64,000 nt of DNA from the NCBI RefSeq assembly GCF_001267155.1, contig NZ_CP012357.1, positions 1 to 64,000 of the forward strand, given 5' to 3'. The translations under genes and the position numbers were made by a program. Under the pieces are notes generated by a model. It searched no databases and was not told the origin of the DNA. It worked only from the letters and a program-made list of their open reading frames with translations. This stretch comes from Spiroplasma litorale. GTDB taxonomy: Bacteria; Bacillota_I; Bacilli_A; Mycoplasmatales; Mycoplasmataceae. This document shows positions 1 through 12,103 of the stretch, piece after piece. Each line of letters opens with the position of its first letter. The stretch's first letter is position 1.

Positions 1-1332
1 ATGAATAACAGCGATATATGAAAAAAAACTAAGGAATGATTAATATCCTGCGACTTGGTTGAACCAAATGTTTATGAGGAATACATCAAAGTAGCAGTCT
101 TAAAAGAACTGGATGAAAATGAAAAAGTTATAATTGTAAAATCAGAATTATCAAAATGATACTTAGGTAATCTTGGGGAACAAATAAAAGAAAAAATATG
201 TGAGATTTCAGGAAAAGATCTAAGTGTCGTATTTTTAACAAATGAAGAATATAATAATGAAAAAGAAATTAAATCGCTGGTAAACTTAAAAAAAGAAAAA
301 TCTTTAGTTACAGGGTATTCATTCGATAACTTTATAACAGGATCAAGCAATATTAATGCACTAAAAGCTGCAAAAGCAATAATTTCAAACTTGGGTATGA
401 AATGGAACCCTCTTTTCATTTATGGTGATTCAGGTTTAGGAAAAACTCACTTACTTAAAGCTATATGTTATGAAGTTGGGAAAATTAATGAAAATTTGAA
501 AGTTAAATATTTTACATCATCAGAATTTAGAAAAACGATATTAGATTCATTAATGGATGGTTTTAAAGAAATAGAAACAACAAAAAGCGAAATAAATGAT
601 GTAGACGTTATTTTAATAGATGATATACAATTCTTAGCAAACAGCGGAAAGACAAATGAAATATTTTTTAACATTTTTAACTCATTTGTTGAAAACAATA
701 AACAAATAGTAATATCTTCTGATAAATTCCCAGAACAATTAAATGGTTTTGATAAAAGAATGGTATCAAGATTTTCACAAGGATTGAGTGTTAAAATTGA
801 AAAATTAGATAACGAGACATCTTTAAATATAATTGATTACAAATGTAAACTTGCCAACCTAAACCTTACACAGGAAAGCAAAAAATATATTTCTTCATTT
901 TTTGGTACAGACGTAAGAAAAATTGAAGGAATAATAAATAAAATAGAGTTTTATTTTATCCAAAGCAAACAGTTACAATCAGATGTTATAAACATTGATA
1001 TGATCTCAAAAATTTTAGAAGACTACTCATTCGCTCCTGGTGGTGAAATAACAGTTCAAAAAATCAAAGACGTAGTTGCACAAAACTATGGAGTAAGTAT
1101 AAAATCTATTGACAGCGGATTAAGAGTGCAAAATGTTGTAAAAGCTAGGCATGTTGCAATGTATCTTACAGGCGAAATACTTAAAAAGAACTACTCTGAA
1201 ATAGGGCTTGCTTTTGGTGGTAAAGACCACACAACTGTTCTTAATGCTTTTAACAAAATAAATAAATTTTTGAAGGAAGACAAGATGTTTAAAAACACTT
1301 TAAAGAAAATAAAAAAAGATATCGTGTCGTAA
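1..1332 (+). CDS. dnaA: Chromosomal replication initiator DnaA
   Basis: DnaA binds DnaA boxes at oriC, melts the adjacent AT-rich DNA and loads the helicase. The 443-residue frame is open from base 1 only if UGA is Trp (UGA codons at 19-21 and 37-39). Domain I is short. The AAA+ core has the Walker A motif GDSGLGKTH near residues 142-150 and Walker B VILIDDIQF near 204-212. The C-terminal DNA-binding domain IV has the signature GGKDHTTV. Length matches the family (about 440-450). dnaN follows after 101 bp, the usual arrangement around a bacterial origin. The upstream promoter lies outside the window, so the ATG at base 1 is chosen because it gives a complete domain I. Confidence 0.97.
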
Positions 1333-1433
1333 ACTATTTCTATATACTTGCATATTTACTAATCATGAGATACTTATCCACATATTAAGGATATAATAAT
1401 AATAATTTAATAATATATTAATAAGGAGGAATT
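1333..1433. other. dnaA-dnaN intergenic region, probable part of oriC
   Basis: This spacer is extremely AT-rich, has TAATAAT-type repeats between about 1392 and 1420, and contains one perfect DnaA box (1374-1382). A TATAAT hexamer at 1392-1397 could be the dnaN -10 element, with no convincing -35. In Spiroplasma and related mollicutes the origin is mapped or predicted around dnaA, commonly in this spacer and upstream of dnaA. The upstream half is not visible here, so the extent of the origin is inferred. Confidence 0.6.
1374..1382 (+). promoter_or_regulatory. DnaA box (TTATCCACA)
   Basis: Exact match to the consensus 9-mer TTATCCACA, lying 42 bp after the dnaA stop and 10 bp before a TATAAT hexamer. 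Its place in the dnaA-dnaN spacer makes it a likely functional DnaA site, either for origin unwinding or for control of dnaN transcription. Confidence 0.75.
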
Positions 1434-2561
1434 ATGTTTTTTAGTATAGATAGACTTTCGTTAATTGAAGAGATTAACAAGTGTAATAGAATAATTGATT
1501 TAAAATCTCCTTCTCCTAGTATTACTGGTATTTGTTTTGATGTTTCTGTTGATAATTTAGTTTTAATTTCTACTAATACAATTATTTCAATAAAAACTAC
1601 TATTAAATTAAATGAGATGAATTTGAACATAAAACAAGCTGGTAACATTTTAATAAGAGGTAAATATTTTTTAGAGATATTAAAAAAAATGGATGATGAA
1701 ATTGTTAATATTTCTTGTGTTGAAAATAATATAGTAGTTTTGTCAGGAAAAAAATTAGAATTCTCTCTTAATATATTAGATTATAATGATTACCCTTTAA
1801 TTGCTTTTAGAGAAAACGGTGACAATATTACTGTAAATTGTAACGATCTAAAAAAAGCATTAAATCAAACTATTATTTCTGTAAATGAATGAAAACAGAA
1901 AATAGTTTTGTCTGGGTTAAACTTTTCATTAAAAAACGGTATTTTTTATATTATTGGTACTGATGGATATAGAGTTTCTAGAAAAAGAATTAATTATTGA
2001 TCCCCACAACTTGAAGGCAAATTTGAAACAAACATTCCTTATAGAAGTGTCTTAGAAATTATTAAATTACTTCCTGATGTTGGAGAATGTAAAATATCAA
2101 TTATGGATAGTTATACATGTATATTTATTAATAATACAATTTTTCAAACTACAGTTTTAGAAGGTCAATTTCCTGATGTTAATGCTGTTTTTCCTACAGA
2201 TTTTAATACAACTATATTCGTTGATAATAAAAAGTTCTTTAAACTAATATCTAGAGCAGATTTACCAAATGATGATAATTCAATACCAGTTGTTAATTTA
2301 GTTTTAGAAAATGAAAAAATATTTATTAAATCAAGCATTCACCAAGTAGGAAGTTTTGAAGAAGAATTTGATGACTTTGAGTTAAAAGGAATTGATGATC
2401 AAAATATATCATTTAACTCAAAATACTTAATAGAGTCATTAAGAACTTTTGAAACCAAGATGATTGAAATAAATCTTATCGATGCAAAAAAACCAATAGT
2501 TATATCTTCTACTGAAGATGATAGTTTAAGTCAAATTATATTACCAATGTTTTCAAACTAA
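1434..2561 (+). CDS. dnaN: DNA polymerase III beta subunit (sliding clamp)
   Basis: DnaN forms the dimeric ring clamp that tethers the replicative polymerase to DNA. The reading frame gives 375 residues, the family norm, and crosses two UGA Trp codons near 1890 and 1999. An AAGGAGG Shine-Dalgarno sits 5 nt upstream of the ATG and fixes the start. The C-terminus ends with the PMFSN tail, which resembles the M-P-M/V-R-L clamp end. Position directly after dnaA supports the call. No rnmV or ksgA gene follows; gyrB comes next. Confidence 0.95.
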
Positions 2562-2598
2562 GTCTTTTATCAATCAATAAAAAAGCACTATAAAATGT

Positions 2599-4526
<1,928 letters not shown>

Positions 4527-4544
4527 ATCGAAGGTATTTATTAA

Positions 4545-6971
4545 ATGGAAAAAGATATAACAATTAACAGTAAAGTATTAGAAGTTGATATCAAAAGTGA
4601 GGTAGAAAAAGATTTTTTAGAATACTCTATGAGCGTTATTGTTAGTAGAGCACTTCCTGATCTTAGAGATGGACTTAAACCAGTTCAAAGAAGAATAGTT
4701 TTTGCTATGAATGAACTTAAAATATTTTCAGATACTCCACATAAAAAATCAGCACGTATTGTTGGTGAAGTAATTGGTAAATATCACCCTCACGGAGACT
4801 CATCAGTTTACGAAGCGATGGTGAGGATGGCACAAGATTTCTCTTATAGATATCCTTTAGTTGAAGGACATGGAAACTTTGGTTCAATTGATGGAGATGG
4901 TGCTGCTGCAATGCGTTATACTGAGGCAAGATTATCAAAAATATCTTCTCTATTATTAAAAGATATTGATATGGATACCGTTCCATTTGTTGATAATTAC
5001 GATGCTCTAGAAAAAGAACCAGTTTATTTAACAGGTTACTTCCCAAACCTACTTGTAAATGGAGCTACTGGAATTGCTGTCGGTATGGCTACAAATATTC
5101 CCCCTCATAATTTAAAAGAGGTAATTGAAGCAATTATAGAAACAATCAATAATAAAGAGATAACTATTGATGAAATTTTAAAATTCATTAAAGGACCTGA
5201 TTTTCCAATGGGTGCGTTAATGACTAATGGTAATAGTATGATTGAAGGTTACAAAACTGGTAAAGGTAGTGTTACACTTAGAGCTAAAATTTTAACAGAA
5301 GATACAGAAAAAAGACAAAGAATTGTAATAACTGAAATACCGTATCAAACAAACAAACTAAGAATTGTTGAAAAAATTGCAGAACTTCATAAAAATAAAG
5401 TAATAAGTGGAATACATGATATAAGAGATGAATCTAACTATGAAGGTATTCGTATCGTTCTTGATCTCCAAAAAAATTCAAATGTACAACTTATAATAAA
5501 AAAACTATATAAATATACAAACTTACAATATAATTTTGCTATTAATATGCTTGCATTAAATAACGGTAAGCCAGAAGTTTTGAATATAAAAGATATTATT
5601 AAACTATATATAAATCACCAAATTCTAACAATTGTAAAAAGAAGTATATATGAAAAAAATAAACTAAATGAAAAATTGCATATTTTAAAAGCTCTAAAAA
5701 TTACAATTGATAATATTGAAGAAGTTATAAAAATTATAAAAGACTCTAAAACAACCCAAGAAGCATCGAATAATTTATTAAATAAATTTGGGTTTGATGA
5801 TAAACAAATAAAGGCAATTTTAGATATGAGATTGCAAAGATTAGTATCTTTAGAACATGAGAAAATTGTAAATGAAATATTAGAAATTGAAAAAAGAATT
5901 GCTTATTTAACTGAAATTCTTGAATTTAAAGATCTTCAAGAAAAAATTTTAATTAACCAATTAACTGAAATTAAAAATAAATACGGTGATGAAAGAAGAA
6001 CAAAAATAATTCAAGAAGAATTAACTCAAATTGAAGAAGAAGAATTAATTCAAGATGAACAGTTTTTATTAACTTTATCAAATGAAGGATATGTAAGAAG
6101 AATTAAAATCGAAGAAATCAAGACTCAAAAAAGAGGTGGTAAAGGAACCACTTTAAATGCAGTTGCTAATGATGAAATTACATTATCTACAATAGGTAAA
6201 ACAAAAGATGAAATATTATTTTTCACAAATATTGGAAAAGTTTATAAAATTAAAGCATACAAAATTGATTTATTTTCAAAGTCTTCTAGAGGTATACCTG
6301 TTATAAATTACATTGGTATTAGTCATGAAGAGAAAATTACTTCTATACTTTGCTATAAACAAAATAAAAGCAAAAACTTATTTTTAATCACTGAAAAAGG
6401 TATAGCTAAAAGAGTTCCGATTAAAGAGTTTGAAAGAGTTAACAATTTCGGTAAAATTGCAATTATACTGGATAAAGATGATAAATTAATATCGGTTGTA
6501 CCAACAAAAGATAATGAAAACATAATGGTAGCTTCTAAAAAAGGCAAAGTTCTAAAACTTGAAGAAAATAAATTTAGAACAATGTCTAGAAGTTCAAAAG
6601 GTGTAATTGCTATTAAGTTAGATAAAGGAGACAAAACTATATCTGCTTGTTCAACAATTAAGAATACAATGGTTGTAACCATATCTGATAAAGGTATTTT
6701 GAAAAAAACATTAATTGACGAATACAATCTTTTAAGTAGAGGATCTAAAGGTGTTTTAGGGATGAAATTAAATGATAAAACCGGTAAATTAAAGTACATA
6801 TTTTCAATTAGAGATACAGACGAAATCATAATGATTTCTTCAGAAGGAAGAACTATTAGAATTTTAGCAAGCGAAATTAATCTCCAATCAAGAAACAGCT
6901 CAGGTGTAATAGGTTTTGATGTTAACGACGGTGAAGCACTAACGTCAGTTTCTATAAAATTTAACAAATAA
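4545..6971 (+). CDS. gyrA: DNA gyrase subunit A
   Basis: Breakage-reunion subunit of gyrase. It has 808 residues, the usual length. The winged-helix active site carries [11 protein letters not shown], whose Tyr is the DNA-linking residue, and the quinolone-pocket region reads [12 protein letters not shown] (Ser and Glu at the two usual resistance positions). The second half holds beta-pinwheel repeats typical of the GyrA C-terminal domain, including a GyrA-box-like stretch QKRGGKG near residue 525. It follows gyrB by 18 bp and is probably cotranscribed. Two parS-like palindromes begin 4 bp after its stop codon. Confidence 0.96.
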   Translation: MEKDITINSKVLEVDIKSEVEKDFLEYSMSVIVSRALPDLRDGLKPVQRRIVFAMNELKIFSDTPHKKSARIVGEVIGKYHPHGDSSVYEAMVRMAQDFSYRYPLVEGHGNFGSIDGDGAAAMRYTEARLSKISSLLLKDIDMDTVPFVDNYDALEKEPVYLTGYFPNLLVNGATGIAVGMATNIPPHNLKEVIEAIIETINNKEITIDEILKFIKGPDFPMGALMTNGNSMIEGYKTGKGSVTLRAKILTEDTEKRQRIVITEIPYQTNKLRIVEKIAELHKNKVISGIHDIRDESNYEGIRIVLDLQKNSNVQLIIKKLYKYTNLQYNFAINMLALNNGKPEVLNIKDIIKLYINHQILTIVKRSIYEKNKLNEKLHILKALKITIDNIEEVIKIIKDSKTTQEASNNLLNKFGFDDKQIKAILDMRLQRLVSLEHEKIVNEILEIEKRIAYLTEILEFKDLQEKILINQLTEIKNKYGDERRTKIIQEELTQIEEEELIQDEQFLLTLSNEGYVRRIKIEEIKTQKRGGKGTTLNAVANDEITLSTIGKTKDEILFFTNIGKVYKIKAYKIDLFSKSSRGIPVINYIGISHEEKITSILCYKQNKSKNLFLITEKGIAKRVPIKEFERVNNFGKIAIILDKDDKLISVVPTKDNENIMVASKKGKVLKLEENKFRTMSRSSKGVIAIKLDKGDKTISACSTIKNTMVVTISDKGILKKTLIDEYNLLSRGSKGVLGMKLNDKTGKLKYIFSIRDTDEIIMISSEGRTIRILASEINLQSRNSSGVIGFDVNDGEALTSVSIKFNK

Positions 6972-6975
6972 AAAA

Positions 6976-6991
6976 TGTTTCACGTGAAACA
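6976..6991. promoter_or_regulatory. parS-like ParB-binding palindrome 1
   Basis: TGTTTCACGTGAAACA, a perfect 16-bp palindrome identical to the Bacillus-type parS consensus bound by ParB/Spo0J. It lies directly after gyrA, about 5.6 kb from the dnaA-dnaN spacer, where chromosomal centromere sites normally cluster. The flanking A and T runs extend the symmetry to about 12-13 bp per arm and end in six Ts, so it could also act as a gyrA terminator. Confidence 0.8.
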
Positions 6992-7000
6992 TTTTTTATT

Positions 7001-7016
7001 TGTTTCACGTGAAACA
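7001..7016. promoter_or_regulatory. parS-like ParB-binding palindrome 2
   Basis: Second exact copy of TGTTTCACGTGAAACA, nine bases after the first, giving a centre-to-centre spacing of 25 bp. Two perfect 16-mers this close are very unlikely by chance in an AT-rich genome, which strongly supports a segregation function. No parB or soj gene is in the window. Confidence 0.8.
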
Positions 7017-7057
7017 TTATGAATTTAACAATATATTTAAATTTATTAAATTTGTGA

Positions 7058-7063
7058 TATTAT
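7058..7063 (+). promoter_or_regulatory. Candidate ffs -10 element (TATTAT)
   Basis: TATTAT ends 6 bp before the expected first base of the SRP RNA. The upstream sequence is AT-rich with no clear -35 at normal spacing. Call rests on position relative to the RNA. Confidence 0.35.
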
Positions 7064-7069
7064 ATACTT

Positions 7070-7149
7070 GTCATTGTAAGGGTGACGTTCGAACTTGGTC
7101 AGGACCGGAAGGTAGCAGCCATAAGAATCTAGTGCCTTGTACAGTGACT
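7070..7149 (+). ncRNA. ffs: Signal recognition particle RNA (4.5S/scRNA), small bacterial type
   Basis: The apical domain GGTCAGGACCGGAAGGTAGC (7097-7116) is the near-invariant SRP RNA domain IV with its GGAA tetraloop and the internal loops bound by Ffh. The ends pair: GTCATTGTAAGGG at the 5' side with CCTTGTACAGTGAC at the 3' side. The RNA is about 80 nt, the short form lacking an Alu domain found in mollicutes. A run of seven Ts follows at 7149-7155 and should terminate it. Neighbouring tadA and dnaX match the order seen in Bacillus (tadA, scRNA, dnaX), with ffs and tadA swapped. Confidence 0.95.
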
Positions 7150-7171
7150 TTTTTTATGTTTTGAGGTATTA

Positions 7172-7600
7172 ATGGAAAAAGATATAATTTTCGAAAATTT
7201 GCAAAAGTTAATAAAAAAATGTAATAAATCAAAAGATGTGCCAATAGCAGCTGTGATAATTAAAGATAGAATAATTAAGTTTAAGGGTTACAATACTCGT
7301 CAAAAAAAGTATATTTTTAATAATCATGCTGAAATTATAACTATTAATAAAGCATTCAAAAAAACAAAATCAAAAAATTTAAGTGAATATACTATGTATG
7401 TTAATTTGAAGCCTTGTATAATGTGTATAGCAACATTAGAACATTCAAACATAAAAAAAGTCTATTATTGATTAGAAAATGAGAAGTGTGACTATTCAAG
7501 AATAAAATCAACCATTACTTTTCATAAAGTATATAATAAAAATCAAGAGGAATTCTTCAAGCAAGAACTTAAAAAATTTTTTAAAAAATTAAGGGGTTAG
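7172..7600 (+). CDS. tadA: tRNA-specific adenosine deaminase TadA
   Basis: Converts the wobble adenosine of tRNA-Arg(ACG) to inosine. The 142-residue product has the cytidine/deoxycytidylate deaminase fold signature: HAE near residue 51, with the catalytic Glu, and PCIMC near residues 84-88 as zinc ligands. One UGA Trp codon occurs at 7469. It is slightly shorter than TadA of Bacillus. A GAGGT stretch upstream of ATG 7172 serves as ribosome binding site. dnaX follows by 6 bp. Confidence 0.88.
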
Positions 7601-7606
7601 GTTAAA

Positions 7607-9415
7607 ATGGAACAAAAAAAAGCTTTATATAGAAAGTACAGACCAAAAAATTTTGAAGAGCTAGTGGGACATGATGTAATCAAAAAAATTTTAATAAACC
7701 AATTAAAATCAAATTCTTTTTCTCATGCGATGATATTTTCAGGTCAAAGAGGTACAGGTAAAACTTCTCTTGCAAGGTTATTTGCAAAATCAATGCAATG
7801 TGAAAATATATCTGAAACAGAGTATAAAACATGTAATGAGTGTAAAAGCTGTTTTGAATTTGATAAGGATTCTCACCCTGATATTTTTGAAATCGATGCT
7901 GCATCAAATAATGGAGTAGATGAAATTAGAAGTATAAAATCAAATGTATCAACAATGCCAACTTTATCAAAATATAAAGTTTATATAATTGATGAAGTTC
8001 ATATGTTATCAAACTCTGCATTCAATGCATTGTTAAAAACTTTAGAAGAGCCGCCAAAGTATGTAATATTCATTTTAGCAACCACAGAACAAAATAAGAT
8101 ACCTTCTACAATTATATCTAGGTGTCAAATATTTAACTTTAAAAAAATTGAACAAAATACATTAACAGAAAAAATCAAAGAAGTAGCAAAAAAAGAAGGC
8201 TATGAAATTGATAAAGAAACTTTAAATGAAATTTTTTATATAACAGAAGGGTCCTTGAGAGATGCCTTAAATTATTTAGATCAATGTATTGCGATATCTG
8301 ATGGAGTCATAAATATTGATATTTTAAAAAAACTATTTTACATATCATCAAAAAAAGAAAAAATTGAAATTATCAAAAATATCATAAATAATAAACCAGA
8401 ATTAATAATTCCGAAGTTAGAAGAGTTTAACAAAAAAGGCCTTGATTTTTCATTATTTATTATAGGAATAGTTGAAATCTTAAAAGAAGTTATTGAATAT
8501 AAAATATGTTCAAATAAAGAGTTGATGACAATATTAAATGAAGATGATTGCATTTGATTTGAAAGTGTAGATATAAAAAGAGTTTTATTAATTACAGATA
8601 ACTTAGTAGAAGCGTATTCAAAAAGTAAAACTTCAAATATGGGTCTATATGTAGTAATTTTAGGAATACTAAAATCTATTAATAAAAAACTTATAAGTTT
8701 AGAAAACGAATACAATAGCATGTTTATTAATAATAAAAATAGTAAAAAAGAAAATATTGTTGAAAATAATTTATCTAAATCAGAAGTGAAAAAGGAAAAT
8801 CTCGAAGTTAAAAATGAAAAAATGAAAAGTGAAAAACCATTAAAAGAGCAACTGATAACCGATATTGAAAAAGAAGAATTTCAAATAAAACTCATGAATA
8901 GTGAAAAACAATTTTTAAAAAAAGATATATTTTTCAATAACAAAGACGTTATCAATGAACTTGTAGGTGCCAAAAAAGATAAAAGAATATTTGTTGAAAA
9001 AAAACTTAACTCATTATTTGAAATAATGAACATAAAAAACGAAATCTTAAATATTATTATTCCATTCTATAAAGTTAAAGTGGTTGCTTCAAGTGAAAGA
9101 TGTTCTGTGATGATATCAGAGACAAAATCTCAATCAAATTGAGCAAACAATAAATTAAGAGATAAAAGATTTAAAGAAAAAATATTAAAGTTCCTAGACC
9201 TGGATTTTATTTTTGTAATTGATAAGTCACAATGAAATTTTATTAAAAATGAATTTTCAAACTTAAAAGATAAAAATAACTTACCGAAATATTATAAAAA
9301 TGATTTTAACTCTCTATGGGAAAATCAAACAAAAGATAATGATTCAACAAATGAAATTTATTTAAATGAAGTTAAAGAGAGTTTTGTAGATTTTGAAATT
9401 GAAGTGGAGGAATAA
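7607..9415 (+). CDS. dnaX: DNA polymerase III subunits gamma/tau
   Basis: Clamp-loader ATPase; tau also holds polymerase and helicase together. The 602-residue product has Walker A GQRGTGKTS near residues 46-54, the zinc module CENISETEYKTCNECKSC-like near 65-83, the DEVHMLS Walker B box and the SRC sensor region ISRCQIF. UGA Trp codons occur in the second half. The C-terminal part is lysine- and asparagine-rich and poorly conserved, as in other tau tails. I did not identify a convincing programmed frameshift site for gamma. recR follows after 6 bp, without the ybaB gene that usually lies between them. Confidence 0.94.
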
Positions 9416-9421
9416 ATTTAA

Positions 9422-9994
9422 ATGGATGAAGTTATTGAAAAATTAAAAAAAGTTGAGGGCATCACTTCTAAGACAGCTGAAAAAATTTTAATTGATATAA
9501 TTGAGTCAAAAGAAAAACTAAATATTATAAAAGATGTTTTAAAAACTATTGATGAAAATTTTGATAATTGTCCAATATGCAATTTCTATACAATAAATAA
9601 AAAGTGTAGTTTTTGTGATAATGAAACTAGAAACAAAGATCAAATTTGTGTTGTCACTTCAAAAAAAGAAGCTAACAAAATTTTAAAAAGTGATTTTAGA
9701 GGAATGGTTCATGTTTTGAATGGGGAGATTAATTTAAATAAAAATATATCACCAGAATTAATACAATTACCAAAATTATTTGCTAGAATTAGTAAAGATA
9801 TGGAAATAATATTAGCCACAAATTTAACTTTTAATGGCGAAGTAACTGCAAATTATATAATCAATGTAATAAAAGAAAATTGTAAAAAGATTTCAAGATT
9901 AGCAAGAGGGATTCCTTTCGGTGGTTCTTTAGATTATATAGATGAAGAAACTTTGATAAATGCAATTGAAAACAGAAGGATTATTAAAAAATAA
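9422..9994 (+). CDS. recR: Recombination mediator protein RecR
   Basis: RecR works with RecO and RecF to load RecA on gapped DNA. At 190 residues it is near family length (about 198). It starts with a helix-hairpin-helix (VEGITSKTAEKI), then a four-Cys zinc finger (CPIC...CSFC, residues about 53-69) and a Toprim-type domain with HVLNGEI and the LARGIPFGGSLDYIDEETL C-terminal signature. The Toprim acidic residue after ICVV is Thr rather than Glu, a position also relaxed in some Firmicute RecR proteins. Start is set by a GGAGG at 9407-9411 within the end of dnaX. Confidence 0.93.
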   Translation: MDEVIEKLKKVEGITSKTAEKILIDIIESKEKLNIIKDVLKTIDENFDNCPICNFYTINKKCSFCDNETRNKDQICVVTSKKEANKILKSDFRGMVHVLNGEINLNKNISPELIQLPKLFARISKDMEIILATNLTFNGEVTANYIINVIKENCKKISRLARGIPFGGSLDYIDEETLINAIENRRIIKK

Positions 9995-10008
9995 TATAGG
10001 TGAATTAT

Positions 10009-10644
10009 ATGCTCTTTATTTCTTTAGAAGGTATCGATGGATCAGGGAAAACAACCATATCAAAAATGATAAAAGATAATTTATCCCAAAGAGGTTTTAA
10101 AGTTCTTTTAACTAGAGAACCAGGGGGGGAACTTTTTGCTGAAGACATAAGACAAATGATATTAGATAAAAAAAACATAATAACACCATGAACAGAAACA
10201 TTGTTATATATTGCTGCAAGAAAACAACACTTGGATAAAGTTGTTATACCAACACTTAAAGCTGGAACAATTGTAATATGTGATAGATTTATGGACTCAA
10301 CTTCTGCTTACCAAGGATATGCAAGAAATGTTGGAATGGCAGAAATTGATGAAGTACAAAATATAGTTCTAGGATCAACAAAACCAGACTTAACAATTTT
10401 TTTTGACATTACACCAAAAGAAGCTCATATAAGGCTGGTTAAAAGAAAAAGAAAACCCGATAGACTCGAAAGTGAAGATTCAGTGTTTCATGAGGCTGTA
10501 TATGAGGGTTATCAAATTCTAGTATCAGAAAATACAGATAGAATCAAAGTTGTTGATTCTAGAAAACCTATAAACGAAGTTTTGCAACAAGTTGATTTCT
10601 TAATTAATGATGCTCTTAATAAAAGATTAAAAAAAGATGAATAA
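10009..10644 (+). CDS. tmk: Thymidylate kinase
   Basis: Phosphorylates dTMP to dTDP. 211 residues. P-loop GIDGSGKTT near the N-terminus, then the TREPGG motif and the DRFMDSTSAYQG stretch, all diagnostic of Tmk. An in-frame GTG lies at 10000, but AGGTGA (9998-10003) spaced 5 nt from the ATG at 10009 favours the latter. One UGA Trp codon interrupts the frame at 10192 in the standard code. The stop overlaps the holB start by 8 bp, consistent with translational coupling. Confidence 0.95.
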
Positions 10645-11386
10645 AAAAGATTTCATTTATTTTTGTTCAAACGCTATTTCTAAAAATAATATGCATCATG
10701 CAATAATTATTAATTCAAGTGATCAAAATGTTTTAGATTGATGTGCTTTAGAATTCGAAAGAGTTTTATTTTGTGAAAACCACTCACCAATTTTTGACGA
10801 TTGTAATTGGTGCAAAAAAATTATTTCAAAAAATAATTTAAATTCCGAAACAATAAGTGGTGAAGGTTCTACCATTTCTAAAGATGATATTAAAAAAATA
10901 ATTTATAAATATTCTCGTAGTTCTTTTGAAAATAATATTTCAAAAATCTACATTATAAAGAATGGTGATTTTTTAAAGGAAACATCTTCAAATACTTTGC
11001 TAAAGTTTTTAGAAGAACCACCAAAAAATACTTATTGTGTTATATTGGTTAAAGATATCGTCAAAATATTAGACACAATAAAATCTAGGTGCTTAATTTA
11101 TAAAGTGCAACCAGAAGATTTAGATATTAATATAAAAGATGATTTATCTAAATTTTATATAGAAAAAAATAAAATAAAATTATTTGATTATTTTATAAAC
11201 TTGAAAAAAGAAAAAAAAGAAGAAATAGTAAACTCACTCGAAGCAAATTTTCAAAAGTTTATGGTTATAAACTTAAAACTTGCTGAATCAATATTGTTAT
11301 GTCTAAATGAGGTTAAGAAACAAAACTATTTTAATTTGTCTATTGAAAATTTATTAATTGATTTTATGAGGGAGATTGAATGTTAA
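10637..11386 (+). CDS. holB: DNA polymerase III delta-prime subunit
   Basis: Clamp-loader delta-prime. The 249-residue product begins MNKKDFIYF and lacks an intact Walker A, as expected for delta-prime. The conserved NTLLKFLEEPPKNT block and IKSRCLIY near residues 115-155 match the AAA+ clamp-loader core. Shorter than the 330-residue Bacillus protein, typical for mollicutes. It overlaps tmk by 8 bp and the next gene by 7 bp. The tmk-holB-yabB order matches Bacillus. Confidence 0.86.
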
Positions 11387-12102
11387 TTAAAAATAAACTA
11401 CTTAATTATAAAGATTTAAGTATATGACAAGAAAAAAATATGTTTAATTTCTGTATAGATTCTGTAATTATTGCGAGGTTTTTAAAAATAAATAATAAAG
11501 TTAAAAATATAGTAGATATAGGGACTAACAATGCTGTAATACCACTTATATTGTCAAGATATACAAAAGCAAATATATATGGAGTTGAAATACAAAAAAA
11601 AGCATCTGAAATTGCAATAAAAAATGTATACTTAAATAATTTACAAAGCCAGATTTCAATTATAAATGAAGATATTTCTCATTATATTAAAGATAAAAAT
11701 AACAAATTTGATCTTGTTTATTGTAATCCGCCGTTCTTTAAACTAAATGATGAGTCAAAACTTAATGAAATATCAGAGTTAACAATAGCAAGACATGAAA
11801 AAAAACTTGATTTAGAAAATATGTTATATTGTTCTAAAGTCTTGTTAAATAACAATGGCAGATTAGTTTTTGTACATGTTGCAGATAGATTTGAAGAAAT
11901 TATTGTAAGTTTGAATAAAGCGGGTTTTTCTATTAAAAGAATACAATTTGTTTCTTCAAAGAAAAAAAATACAGATTGTAAAAAAATATTAATAGAAGCA
12001 AAACTTTCAAAAAACAAAGGTTGCAAGATACTACAACCATTGTACATACACAATGATGATGGTAGTTACACTCAAGAAACTTTAGAATTATTTAAGGATT
12101 AA
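11380..12102 (+). CDS. tRNA1(Val) (adenine-N6)-methyltransferase-like protein (YabB/TrmN6 family)
   Basis: 240-residue class I SAM-dependent methyltransferase. Motif I appears as IVDIGTNNAVIPLILS near residues 46-61, and the catalytic NPPF near 118-121 is the N6-adenine methyltransferase tetrad. The family (YabB in Bacillus, YfiC/TrmN6 in enterics) modifies A37 of a tRNA; the exact substrate is not shown by sequence. It overlaps holB by 7 bp, the usual synteny. A UGA Trp occurs at codon 16. Confidence 0.84.
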
Positions 12103-12103
12103 A

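Noticed and set aside
6353-6967. 204-codon minus-strand open frame opposite the end of gyrA
   Set aside because: It mirrors the gyrA beta-pinwheel coding region, has no family features and no ribosome binding site; gyrA is certain.
7071-7149. tRNA gene suggested by a GGTGACGTTCGAAC-like stretch
   Set aside because: The sequence belongs to the SRP RNA, whose domain IV loop is unmistakable; no cloverleaf can be drawn.
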